DNA of 64,000 bases, taken from Chitinophagaceae bacterium. GTDB lineage: Bacteria > Bacteroidota > Bacteroidia > Chitinophagales > UBA10324. The translations under genes and the position numbers were made by a program. The stretch is taken from contig CANJII010000001.1 of NCBI GenBank assembly GCA_947474435.1, positions 1 to 64,000 on the forward strand, read 5' to 3'. This document shows, piece after piece, positions 1-7,378 of the stretch (position 1 is the stretch's first letter; each line of letters starts with the position of its first letter). The notes beneath the pieces are model-generated. The model had not been told where the DNA came from and made no database searches. It worked only from the letters and a program-made list of their open reading frames with translations.

Positions 1-5
1 ATCAA

Positions 6-311
6 TTAGCCTTTAATGCTTATCTCAACCCCGCTGGGTAATTCCAGTTTACTCAGCGCATCCACTGTTTTGGATGATGAGGTGTAGATGTCTAACAGTC
101 TTTTGTAAGTGCAAATTTGAAATTGGTCGCGTGCCTTTTTGTTCACATGCGGTGAACGGAGAACAGTGATGATCTTCGTTTCGGTAGGTAGCGGAATGGG
201 TCCTGCTACTACTGCGCCGGTGCTGCGAACGGTCTTTACAATCTTCTCGCAGCTTTTATCTACGAGGTTATGGTCGTACGATAACAGCTTGATTCTGATT
301 CTTTGTGACAT
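6..311 (-). CDS. rpsJ: 30S ribosomal protein S10
   Basis: This 101-residue protein is ribosomal protein S10, a component of the 30S head and the NusE transcription factor. It has the usual family length and the conserved core ([14 protein letters not shown] near the start, GPIPLPTE in the middle, and a terminal SGVEISIKG). It starts at an ATG and has its own -7 element (TACTTTTG, minus strand) at 345-352. Downstream genes of the S10 operon would lie beyond position 1. In many Bacteroidota rpsJ follows fusA, but here the next gene upstream is an unrelated ferritin-like protein, so rpsJ looks like the first gene of its transcript. The identification is secure. Confidence 0.97.
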   Translation of the reverse strand: MSQRIRIKLLSYDHNLVDKSCEKIVKTVRSTGAVVAGPIPLPTETKIITVLRSPHVNKKARDQFQICTYKRLLDIYTSSSKTVDALSKLELPSGVEISIKG

Positions 312-344
312 GCGATTTCAATGAGCTTTTTTAAAAGAGGACTG

Positions 345-352
345 CAAAAGTA
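345..352 (-). promoter_or_regulatory. -7 element of rpsJ promoter
   Basis: Read on the minus strand this is TACTTTTG, a full match to the Bacteroidota -7 consensus TAnnTTTG. It would start transcription about 26 bp before the rpsJ ATG. No clear -33 TTTG is seen. Confidence 0.5.
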
Positions 353-472
353 ATTTTATCAACCAAATAAACAATAGGTGGTTGAAAAATAATTCAGCAC
401 ATATGGAGAGACGAGGGAAAAGGGGTTTGAGGCTGCTGAGATTTGAAGGGAAAATGCAACTACCAGATACAG

Positions 473-1093
473 TTATTTTCTGCAATACTTCCCTCCTTCT
501 TCTACCGGAAATTTATTATTGAGGTTTACATCATTATCACTTTTCTGAATTCCCCACGAAAAATATTTTTCGAAGTATGGCAGTAGCTTGCTTGATTTTA
601 TTTTCTCTAAGAAAAATACTTCGTGTTCTTTTTCCTTTATTCCCATTTCATATAATACCTGATCGTGTTCCGTAATTCCGAGTTCGTGGAAATAATGAAT
701 CATTAGGAAGTACTCACAAACATTTCCACTCTCTAATTTTCCGGCAAAATAAAAAGGCATGAACCATCCGATTACATAACAACTGTATGAAATTATTTTT
801 CCAATGATGTGAAAACGGATTTCATAAAATTTTGAAACGGGAATATTGTATTGCTTCATCATCATCAAAACTTCTCTTCGGTGCTTCCATTCATCCATTT
901 CAATCTGATGAATAGAAATTTTTTCATCTTTATTTTTTACAGAACCTGCATGACCCTGGTATGCAAAGGCAGCAGCCTTTTCAGCAGAATATGCCATTCG
1001 TAAATGGTTGATTAAAATTTTGTGTTGTAACGGCACTGACAGAAAATAATTTCGTGGTAATAGTAATCTTAATCGGCTTGTCGCTTTGGCCAA
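473..1093 (-). CDS. Ferritin-like di-iron protein (Coq7-like)
   Basis: The protein (206 residues) has the spaced E-x2-H signatures of a carboxylate-bridged di-iron four-helix bundle: an AEKAAAFAYQGH stretch near residue 40, EMDEWKHR near 66, a second Glu-rich helix (NVCEYF..YFHE) near 130, and KEKEHEVFF near 155. This layout is like demethoxyubiquinone hydroxylase (Coq7) and related ferritin-like proteins, which hydroxylate quinone precursors or other lipids at the membrane. A hydrophobic stretch around residues 100-120 would fit membrane association. Bacteroidota use menaquinone, so a true Coq7 role is doubtful and the substrate is unknown. The first 30 residues are basic and poorly conserved in pattern; the ATG at codon 33 is an alternative start. 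Confidence 0.7.
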   Translation of the reverse strand: MAKATSRLRLLLPRNYFLSVPLQHKILINHLRMAYSAEKAAAFAYQGHAGSVKNKDEKISIHQIEMDEWKHRREVLMMMKQYNIPVSKFYEIRFHIIGKIISYSCYVIGWFMPFYFAGKLESGNVCEYFLMIHYFHELGITEHDQVLYEMGIKEKEHEVFFLEKIKSSKLLPYFEKYFSWGIQKSDNDVNLNNKFPVEEGGKYCRK

Positions 1094-1181
1094 AACAAGT
1101 TTAACATCGTGACTGCATCGAAATAAACTCAGAACACAGAGGTAAATAAATTGAGTAATTAGAGAGACGATTCTTTTATTC

Positions 1182-1505
1182 CTACTCAGGAATAGTTAGA
1201 AATAATTTAAAATAGTAAGGAATTTTTTCAATGTCTCCATCACTACTTCTTTCCAATTGATTAACATTGATAATAAAATTTCTATCGAGTTCACGAAAGA
1301 ATAACATAATTTTTTCAGGTATTACTTTACAGGAGAATTGCACCATTTTGGTCGTAATTCTTTTATAATTATTCAATTCACCACAACTATTTATTATCTG
1401 CTCACAAATAGTAATGGCCATCCGTTTGGTCATTTTCATTTTAGGTGAAATGGATATTGTACCTTCGGTTTTCTCTGATTTCAGAATTGAATTTTCATTC
1501 ATCAT
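1182..1505 (-). CDS. Hypothetical protein, 107 aa
   Basis: This is an unrecognised 107-residue open frame between the ferritin-like gene and a divergent small gene. It has no signal peptide or membrane segment. The first 25 residues are Lys/Ser-rich and probably flexible; the rest is mixed alpha/beta in composition with one pair of cysteines. The amino-acid make-up is protein-like (ordered hydrophobic spacing, few rare residues), which is why I keep it and discard the overlapping plus-strand frame. No function can be assigned. Confidence 0.45.
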   Translation of the reverse strand: MMNENSILKSEKTEGTISISPKMKMTKRMAITICEQIINSCGELNNYKRITTKMVQFSCKVIPEKIMLFFRELDRNFIINVNQLERSSDGDIEKIPYYFKLFLTIPE

Positions 1506-1723
1506 ACAAAATTACATTGTAAAAGTATCTGTCTTTTTTCTTACTCCAAATCTATTTTGTAATGGGTCTATAATATTATCTGAATTATTTTTCGATTCAT
1601 CCAATCCAATTTCTGATTTTCAGAATTACAATTCCTCTGCTTATTCACTTATTATTTTCATTCAAATAATTCCTTATAATAATTACTCAACTTATTTCGT
1701 TTCCAATTCATAAAAAAAAATTT

Positions 1724-1948
1724 ATGAAAAAACTGACAACAACCGAACGAAAATGGAGAATTCGGGTTAAACAATTCCTTATAAGGCTTGAACAAGAAAT
1801 AAATATTGCAACACAAATTCAATCGCTTAAAGATTTAGAACTTTCCATCAATCAAAAAGAATTTCAAGAGCAATTAAAAGAAATCGATTCACTGCTGCTT
1901 TCCTGGCTTCGCGATTTAAAATTCTGGGAGAGCATTTATGTTAAATAA
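1724..1948 (+). CDS. Hypothetical small helical protein, 74 aa
   Basis: This short frame (74 residues) is rich in Lys, Glu, Gln and Leu and is likely to be almost entirely helical, with a possible amphipathic or coiled-coil segment around residues 20-60. It ends in an aromatic stretch (WLRDLKFWESIYV). It follows an AT-rich leader and has an ATG start. I do not recognise it; it may be a genuine small gene or a chance frame. Confidence 0.4.
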   Translation: MKKLTTTERKWRIRVKQFLIRLEQEINIATQIQSLKDLELSINQKEFQEQLKEIDSLLLSWLRDLKFWESIYVK

Positions 1949-2015
1949 CTGAAAAACTCGTTCGAATTTGTTTAATAGGCTTAGCCAATATAAAACAGTA
2001 TCTTCCTTTTCTCGT

Positions 2016-2049
2016 CCTCACGCCCTAACCCCTCTCCAAAGGAGAGGGG
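2016..2049. repeat. Dispersed palindromic repeat, copy 1
   Basis: A short palindrome, CCCCTCTCC-AAA-GGAGAGGGG (9-bp perfect arms, 2029-2049), is preceded by a CCTCAC.CCCTAA lead. The same block recurs in opposite orientation at 21401-21433. It sits in a gene-free 400-bp stretch (1949-2347) that otherwise shows only AT-rich sequence. Confidence 0.6.
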
Positions 2050-2347
2050 AGTTTTGGTGTATATTATATTTGCTAATGTTATAACTGTATTCTAAAATTC
2101 TCCATTTATTTTCAAAACTGAAATATTGGAACAACACACCAATTAATTATTTGTTATAAATTGCATGACACAACAAATTTTCAAATAATAATCAGTTAAC
2201 CCTTTGGTTAACTTTATAAAGATTATTTCTGAAGAAGATGCAATTTGAATTTTATTTTAATTCAATTTTCAAAAGAGTAGAATAGGTAAATTTTTAATGC
2301 CATTAATTTTTCGAAATCTATTAGACAGATGATCAACTAATTTTTTA

Positions 2348-3409
2348 TCACGCAATAATCCGCTCCAGCTTTGTTTTGTCCTTTATGCCAATGGTGCTGC
2401 CATGAATTTCAATGGCGCCTTCTTCTTTAAAATCAGAGAGTGTGCGTATTAACGATTCGGTTGCAGTGCCCACCATGTTGGCTAAATCTTCGCGCGTAAA
2501 TGCAATGCTGAATTTTTCTTTCGGGTTGTTCTGATATTTATCCTGCAACTGAATAAGCGCTTCAGCCACACGCTGGCGCACGCTGTTGTAGGCAAGTGCC
2601 AATAATCGTTCTTCTTTTTCTTTAAGATTGTGCGATAGCATGCGAATAAATTTGTGACTTACTTCGGCATTATTATAAACCAGTTTTAAAAATTCCTGCT
2701 TTGGTATAATACTTATTTCAGCATCTTCCAATGTTTCAGCTCCCTCGGTATGAGGAGTGTTTTCAAGAAGCGCTACATAACCTAAAAAATCACCGGCTTT
2801 GTGTAAACCAGTGATATATTCCTTGCCATCGTCGTTGGTTTTATAGGTTTTTACTTTTCCTTTTTGAATGTAGTACAAGCCATTGCTGTGACTTCCTTCG
2901 CTGAACATAATTTCCTTTTTTCTGAATTCTTTTGAGTCAAAATTATTCGACATCTCCTTCAGCTCTTCTAGTTCTTCTTTGTCATTAAAAAAAGAATTGA
3001 AATCATGAAACGATGAATCTTCTTCAGCATGTTTTGTCAGTTCCACTTTTTTCAACCGGAGTTCAACTGCATTCAGCAAATCACTTTCATCAAAAGGTTT
3101 GGTTATATAATCATCAGCACCCAAACTCATTCCTTTTCTGAAATCGGTTTTCTCGGCTTTGGCTGTCAGAAAAATAAATGGTATTCCTGCGGTAACAGAA
3201 TTATTGCTGAGTATGCGCAGCACACTGAATCCGTCGAGCACAGGCATCATTACATCACAAATTATTAAGTCGGGCATTAAAGTTTGAGCTTTTTCCAAAC
3301 CTAATTTTCCATTGGAGGCGGTTTCGGTTTTGTAACCTGCAAGGTCTAACATTTCTGAAATGTTTTCGCGCAGATCACGATTGTCTTCAATGAGCAGAAT
3401 GGTTTTCAT
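2348..3409 (-). CDS. Response regulator with Crp/Fnr-type output
   Basis: This 353-residue protein joins a receiver domain (residues about 1-120; acidic pair E8/D9, phospho-acceptor D52 in DLIICDVMMP, Lys in YITKPFD) to a cyclic-nucleotide-binding-like beta-roll (about 150-270) and a C-terminal winged helix (about 280-353). The beta-roll lacks the Arg-Ser/Thr pair that contacts cAMP in Crp (the matching stretch reads NTPHTEGA), and it has no Fnr-type cysteine set, so phosphorylation is the likely signal. The recognition helix contains E318-S-L-I-R322; E and R in this spacing read the TGA half-site in Crp and Fnr. It starts 4 bp after the stop of the histidine kinase, so the two form an operon. 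It is the best candidate in the window to bind the TGA-N6-TCA boxes listed below. Confidence 0.92.
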   Translation of the reverse strand: MKTILLIEDNRDLRENISEMLDLAGYKTETASNGKLGLEKAQTLMPDLIICDVMMPVLDGFSVLRILSNNSVTAGIPFIFLTAKAEKTDFRKGMSLGADDYITKPFDESDLLNAVELRLKKVELTKHAEEDSSFHDFNSFFNDKEELEELKEMSNNFDSKEFRKKEIMFSEGSHSNGLYYIQKGKVKTYKTNDDGKEYITGLHKAGDFLGYVALLENTPHTEGAETLEDAEISIIPKQEFLKLVYNNAEVSHKFIRMLSHNLKEKEERLLALAYNSVRQRVAEALIQLQDKYQNNPKEKFSIAFTREDLANMVGTATESLIRTLSDFKEEGAIEIHGSTIGIKDKTKLERIIA

Positions 3410-3413
3410 AAAT

Positions 3414-5366
3414 TTAATTTTGATTGGTGGGGAGTTGTATGTAAAAAGATGAACCTTTATTTATTTCGCTTTTAAATGTAATAGTACCTCCTAATAATTC
3501 TAAATATCTTTTAATAATATTCAATCCAAGACCAGTGCCTTGTATATTGATTGAATTATTAGCTCTGAAAAAACGCTCGAATAAATGCACCTGATCTTCT
3601 TTCGGAATTCCAATGCCCTGATCGGTTACTTCAATAATCATTTCAGTTTTTATAATTAATATTTTCAAATCAATCACACTTTCTTCAGGGCTGTATTTTA
3701 TGGCATTGCTCAAAAGGTTAACTAAAATATTCCGCAATAAATTTTTATCGGTAAATATTTTTTCATTTTTTTCCGGCAGTTGAATGTTAATTAGTTGACC
3801 GGGTTTAAGCATGCTGTTCATGGTTTCCAGTACATCATCTATAACAAAATTAATTTCAACCCAATCAGGCTTGCATTGAATTTTTCCCTCTTCTAATTTC
3901 CCCAGAGATAGGAAATCATTTAGTATTTCATTCATGTTTTTAACCGCACCCTTTATGCGGTCAACATGCTTGGTGCGTTTTTCCTGTTGCGCTTCGGTTG
4001 GATATTTTTCAATTAATGTAACTGAAGAAAGTATAGAACTCAGTGGTGTGCGGAATTCATGCGAAGCCATATTCACAAACCGCGATTTCAACTCGTTCAG
4101 TTGTTTTTCTTTTTCCAGCGCATTTTTAATTTCTTCTTCGGCGCGTTTTCTTTCAGTAATATTCAGCAGCACCATCAGTAATTGATTCACATCACCATAC
4201 GAATCAATTAACGGAACGGCATTTATAAAATATGATTCATCGCCTATGGTAATTTCAAACGACTGCTGTTTTTTATCAAGAACGCTTTTTAATTTTTCGG
4301 TAATAAATGATGGGTCAGAAATAGGAATAAGCGAAGTCAGGTTCCGGTTTATTAATTCCGATTGGTTTAATTTCAGTTTTAGTAATTCTTTTCCATCAAT
4401 AAACACCACATTTAATTTTGCATCGAGCAAGGCGATTAATCCGTTTGGAAAGTTGTGTGCCATAGCGCTGTAAATGCGCTGACTTTCTTTGAGTGCCTGT
4501 TCGGCATGTTGCTTTTCTAAAATATTTTCCTGTAAATTTTTATTGGTGCGTTCTAATTTTTTAATGGCCTGACCTAATTCCATTGTGCGGTCTTCAACCA
4601 GTTGTTCCAAATGAGCATTCAGGTTTTGAATTTCTTCCACATGATGTGCAATGGCTCCTTCATCTTTTTTCCGTTCAGTTATGTCAATGATAAATGCAAT
4701 CACAAACATTCCTTCTTCTGTTATAAAACTGCTTAAACTTATTTCAATCGGAAACTCACTTCTGTCTTTTCTCATTCCGAACAATTCAACACCGGAACCC
4801 ATGGAGCGAGAGTGCGGATTCACATAATAAGAATTCCTGTAGTGTGCATGTCCACCTTTAAATCGCGGTGGCATTAATTGTTCAACCGGCATTCCTTTTA
4901 ATTCTTCTCTGGTAAATCCAAATTGTTTAGTGGCCGCCGGGTTTGATAAAACGACCTGACCTTTTGTATCAGTAATTAAAAAACCTTCAGTGGCGTTTTC
5001 GAAAAGTGCATCTAATTTTTCCTGCTCGCGAAATTTTAACCGGTCAGAAAATTTACTTCTGATCACAAACCAAACAGCTATCCAGATTCCGATAATAGAA
5101 AGAAGATGATTGATAAGCTGAAGAAAAAGAACCGGACTTGATTTTATATCGGGATATAAACCAATAATACAAAGTACTGTTACAAAATAACCGGAAAGAA
5201 GGGTGCTGTTTTTACCTTTTAACCAAGTGGTTAATAATACAGGTGCAACAAATAAATAAGAGAAATGAAGCTGTGGACTAAAATACAAATCAAGTGCAAG
5301 CAGTAAAAACCCTGACAGATAAACAGTAATAAGTTGAATGGTTTCTTTGCTGTTATTTTTCGTCAT
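3414..5366 (-). CDS. Membrane PAS-sensor histidine kinase
   Basis: The protein (about 650 residues) has three to four hydrophobic N-terminal helices (within residues 1-110), a PAS domain (about 120-240), a coiled-coil linker, a second PAS-like domain (about 300-410), a HisKA domain with the phospho-acceptor in ASHEFRTPLSS (about 435) and a HATPase domain with N box (LLSNAIKYSPEE), G1 (DQGIGIP) and G2 (GTGLGLNI). The first PAS resembles FixL around its haem: a His in GGHAHY aligns with the FixL proximal His, but the distal Arg position is Val. An ATG at 5381 is also in frame, but a perfect -7 element (5379-5386) overlaps it, so I prefer the ATG at 5366. It is the partner of the Crp-type response regulator. 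Confidence 0.9.
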   Translation of the reverse strand: MTKNNSKETIQLITVYLSGFLLLALDLYFSPQLHFSYLFVAPVLLTTWLKGKNSTLLSGYFVTVLCIIGLYPDIKSSPVLFLQLINHLLSIIGIWIAVWFVIRSKFSDRLKFREQEKLDALFENATEGFLITDTKGQVVLSNPAATKQFGFTREELKGMPVEQLMPPRFKGGHAHYRNSYYVNPHSRSMGSGVELFGMRKDRSEFPIEISLSSFITEEGMFVIAFIIDITERKKDEGAIAHHVEEIQNLNAHLEQLVEDRTMELGQAIKKLERTNKNLQENILEKQHAEQALKESQRIYSAMAHNFPNGLIALLDAKLNVVFIDGKELLKLKLNQSELINRNLTSLIPISDPSFITEKLKSVLDKKQQSFEITIGDESYFINAVPLIDSYGDVNQLLMVLLNITERKRAEEEIKNALEKEKQLNELKSRFVNMASHEFRTPLSSILSSVTLIEKYPTEAQQEKRTKHVDRIKGAVKNMNEILNDFLSLGKLEEGKIQCKPDWVEINFVIDDVLETMNSMLKPGQLINIQLPEKNEKIFTDKNLLRNILVNLLSNAIKYSPEESVIDLKILIIKTEMIIEVTDQGIGIPKEDQVHLFERFFRANNSINIQGTGLGLNIIKRYLELLGGTITFKSEINKGSSFYIQLPTNQN

Positions 5367-5378
5367 AATTAATTGCAG

Positions 5379-5386
5379 CAAATGTA
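5379..5386 (-). promoter_or_regulatory. -7 element of the kinase/regulator operon
   Basis: On the minus strand this reads TACATTTG, a full match to TAnnTTTG. The predicted transcript start is near 5375, which makes the ATG at 5366 the first usable start codon of the kinase. Confidence 0.5.
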
Positions 5387-5408
5387 ATTGTAGGAATATT
5401 TTTTTTGG

Positions 5409-5446
5409 AAAATAAAAAACGGGAAGACCGGTTCAGGATCTTCCCG
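5409..5446 (-). terminator. Rho-independent terminator after the DUF559 gene
   Basis: The minus strand forms a stem of CGGGAAGA with TCTTCCCG (5420-5427 and 5439-5446) followed by a run of T (5410-5419). It would end the transcript of the DUF559-like gene and separates it from the kinase operon. Confidence 0.75.
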
Positions 5447-5450
5447 CATA

Positions 5451-5477
5451 TTGTAATTCATCAATGATGAATTACAA
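5451..5477. repeat. Perfect 12-bp inverted repeat with 3-nt loop
   Basis: TTGTAATTCATC (5451-5462) and its exact reverse complement (5466-5477) are separated by only AAT. It lies directly upstream of the terminator hairpin on the minus strand, in the DUF559 mRNA 3' region. It could be an RNA stability hairpin or a protein-binding palindrome. Confidence 0.7.
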
Positions 5478-5553
5478 CTCCCCGTTGTATCCTTATTTTC
5501 ATAAAGATGATTCAAACATAAATTAACCGGTAAAGATGTAGGGCTGATTTATA

Positions 5554-5931
5554 TCAAGCAGCCGGCTGATTTTTATCAGGTGCACTGTAAATTGTTTGTG
5601 AACTGACTTTAATTTCATTTATCACTGTATCAAGATCATTCAAAACCGAATCGTAATCGAAGCGCAAAACTTTGTAGCCAAGCGATTCGAAATACTGACT
5701 GATAAGTACTTCATTCTGAACAATTATCCCTCGGTGTGAAGGCGAAACTAAAATGATGAGTTTATTTTCAGCAGAGTAAAAATCCACCGTTATACCTTCC
5801 ACCAATTGCTGGCGATTGAATCGGCAATTGTCAATCCGCCTTCCGCTTATTTCTTTCCATAAAATCAAATCCGCTAAAAGAAATTTTTTATTTTTCTGAT
5901 ATTTGATTCGCTCCCTTGATGGTTTTTGCAT
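5554..5931 (-). CDS. DUF559-like endonuclease-fold protein, probably inactive
   Basis: This 125-residue protein matches the DUF559 pattern (VSR/restriction-endonuclease fold): LADLILWKEISGRRI, then FNRQQLVEGITVDFY, then a strand, then a helix and GYKVLRFDYDSVL. In the family, the VDFY Asp is followed by a strand carrying a second acidic residue (usually ELDG). Here that strand reads ILVSPSHRG, so the acidic residue is missing while a His remains. The protein may have lost nuclease activity. It is a single gene with its own terminator. Its cellular role is not known. Confidence 0.75.
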   Translation of the reverse strand: MQKPSRERIKYQKNKKFLLADLILWKEISGRRIDNCRFNRQQLVEGITVDFYSAENKLIILVSPSHRGIIVQNEVLISQYFESLGYKVLRFDYDSVLNDLDTVINEIKVSSQTIYSAPDKNQPAA

Positions 5932-5998
5932 TTTATATATTCCAATGCACGAATATTTATTTTCTTTTCAGTTATGAAACTGATATTTATCAGGAGAT

Positions 5999-6835
5999 TT
6001 ATTTTTTTTCTACCGGAATCATTAACAACGGAACAACTAAATGATAAGCAAGTTTAGCAGCATGACTTGGATTTAATAACTGCTCAATAAAATTTCGGCT
6101 GTGATGTGCCATGGCCAGTAAATCAAATGAACCTTCAATTAAAAATTCATTTATACCATTTACAAAATCAGGCGCATCAATGCAGTTGTACTCCACATTT
6201 TTTATTCTGTATAGCTCGTCAACTTTTTCTTTGAACCGACTGACTACAGTATCTTCAAAGTTGTGACTTAAAATTCCATCTTCAATATGTATTAAGGTTA
6301 ATTTCGAATTGAATTTTTCAATCCATTCAAACATTCGGTTTATGGCGGGCAATTCATCTTCCATACAATCGCTTGCGAATGCAATATTGGTAGCAGGTTT
6401 AAAATTTAGTCCATCAGGAATTGCTAACACAGGGCAATGAGCTTTTGAAATAACCGAAGCAGTATTGCTTCCCATAAATATTTTTTTAAATCCGCTGGCA
6501 CCTTTTGTTCCCATAATAATTATATCAGCACACAAATCACTTGCTGCTGTTACAATTTCGTCTGATGCAAAACCCCAGTTACTTGCGCAACTTATTTTCA
6601 GTTCAGGATGTGTTTTTTTTATTTCGATTGAAAGTTCTTTCAATTTGTTTTCTGAATCGGTTTTTATTGCATGATTCATCACTGCATCAACTGGTATGTC
6701 GGACATATAAACAGGAATAGGATATGAATTAAACAAAATAAGTTCTGCATGAAAAAGAACGGCAACTTCTACGGCATAATTCAACGCATCATTGGCATTT
6801 TTTGAAAAATCAGTCGGGAATAATATGGTCTTCAT
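5999..6835 (-). CDS. Universal stress protein, tandem UspA domains
   Basis: The 278-residue protein has two UspA domains. The first (residues 1-145) starts MKTILFPTDFS and carries the ATP-binding signature (IIMGTKGASGFKKIFMGSNTASVISKAHCPVLAIP region, about 105-140). The second (about 150-278) is degenerate: its terminal motif reads SHAAKLAYHLVVPLLMIP and lacks the Gly-rich loop. Such proteins help survival under energy or oxygen limitation in the cytoplasm. The gene is divergent from the cbb3 oxidase cluster and has a TGA-N6-TCA box centred 33 bp before its -7 element (see 6853-6917), so it is probably co-regulated with the oxidase. Confidence 0.92.
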   Translation of the reverse strand: MKTILFPTDFSKNANDALNYAVEVAVLFHAELILFNSYPIPVYMSDIPVDAVMNHAIKTDSENKLKELSIEIKKTHPELKISCASNWGFASDEIVTAASDLCADIIIMGTKGASGFKKIFMGSNTASVISKAHCPVLAIPDGLNFKPATNIAFASDCMEDELPAINRMFEWIEKFNSKLTLIHIEDGILSHNFEDTVVSRFKEKVDELYRIKNVEYNCIDAPDFVNGINEFLIEGSFDLLAMAHHSRNFIEQLLNPSHAAKLAYHLVVPLLMIPVEKK

Positions 6836-6852
6836 TGCTTAAAAAATTTAAT

Positions 6853-6917
6853 CGAAGGTCTGTTCTTAAAACTCTTCAGGCAATGACTTGCATCACATTG
6901 CATTATGATAAAGCGCA
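6853..6917 (-). promoter_or_regulatory. Usp promoter with tandem Crp/Fnr-like boxes
   Basis: The proximal box TGACTTGCATCA (6884-6895, centre 6889.5) lies 33 bp from the centre of a -7-like element, GACCTTCG on the minus strand (6853-6860). A weaker second box, TGATAAAGCGCA (6906-6917), lies exactly 22 bp further upstream. The predicted start is about 14 bp before the ATG. The second box matches only five of the six core bases. Confidence 0.55.
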
Positions 6918-7092
6918 TAAAAGTTTTTTTGAATTCTGATTTTTCTATTCCCTTATATTTTATTTATCAATTGAAGTTTAAAAAATTGTTGAATCAGGGA
7001 ATCAATAAAAAATATAGTTTATAAAAAAAAGTTGATTCTTTTTTTATAAGATTTTTAAAAACTATCTGAACAATTTCTTTATAATTTATTTA

Positions 7093-7157
7093 TGATAAAA
7101 ATCAGCCACACAACTGAGTGAGGTCATGTATTCTTCTCGTTTGAAAAAAGATTTTTG
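7093..7157 (+). promoter_or_regulatory. cbb3 cluster promoter with tandem Crp/Fnr-like boxes
   Basis: The distal box TGATAAAAATCA (7093-7104) is a perfect TGAT-N4-ATCA repeat. The proximal box TGAGTGAGGTCA (7115-7126) is centred exactly 22 bp downstream of it. The -7 element GATTTTTG (7150-7157) is centred 33 bp further on. The predicted transcript start near 7161 precedes the ccoS start by about 17 bp. The rest of the 342-bp gap between the stress protein and ccoS is AT-rich without other features that I can see. Confidence 0.65.
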
Positions 7158-7177
7158 AGCACTTAAAATCCCCCGGT

Positions 7178-7378
7178 TTGGAAGTAATCATAATTCTCAT
7201 TGGTTTCAGTTTGGTATTTGCAATTGGATTTCTCATTGCATTTTTTATTTCCGTTAAGCGAGGTCAGTTCGATGACACCTATACGCCAGCAGTCCGAATT
7301 CTTTTAGACGACAACCAAATCACAAATAATAAACCTAACACAACCCCCAATCAATCAAATGGAAATGCAAAAGTTTAA
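7178..7378 (+). CDS. ccoS: cbb3 oxidase assembly protein CcoS
   Basis: The 66-residue protein has one N-terminal membrane helix followed by the CcoS signature: a Gly/Phe-rich helix, then GQFDDTYTPAVRILLDD. CcoS is needed to insert haem and copper cofactors into cbb3 oxidase. The frame opens at a TTG (7178); there is no ATG that would keep the first helix. It is the first gene of the oxidase cluster and its last 20 bases overlap ccoNO, which suggests translational coupling. The C-terminal tail is polar and Asn-rich. Confidence 0.9.
   Translation: MEVIIILIGFSLVFAIGFLIAFFISVKRGQFDDTYTPAVRILLDDNQITNNKPNTTPNQSNGNAKV

Noticed and set aside
1414-1713. Open frame of 99 codons on the plus strand
   Set aside because: It overlaps the more protein-like minus-strand gene at 1182-1505, has many Phe/Ile/Ser runs from AT-rich DNA and no promoter or family match.
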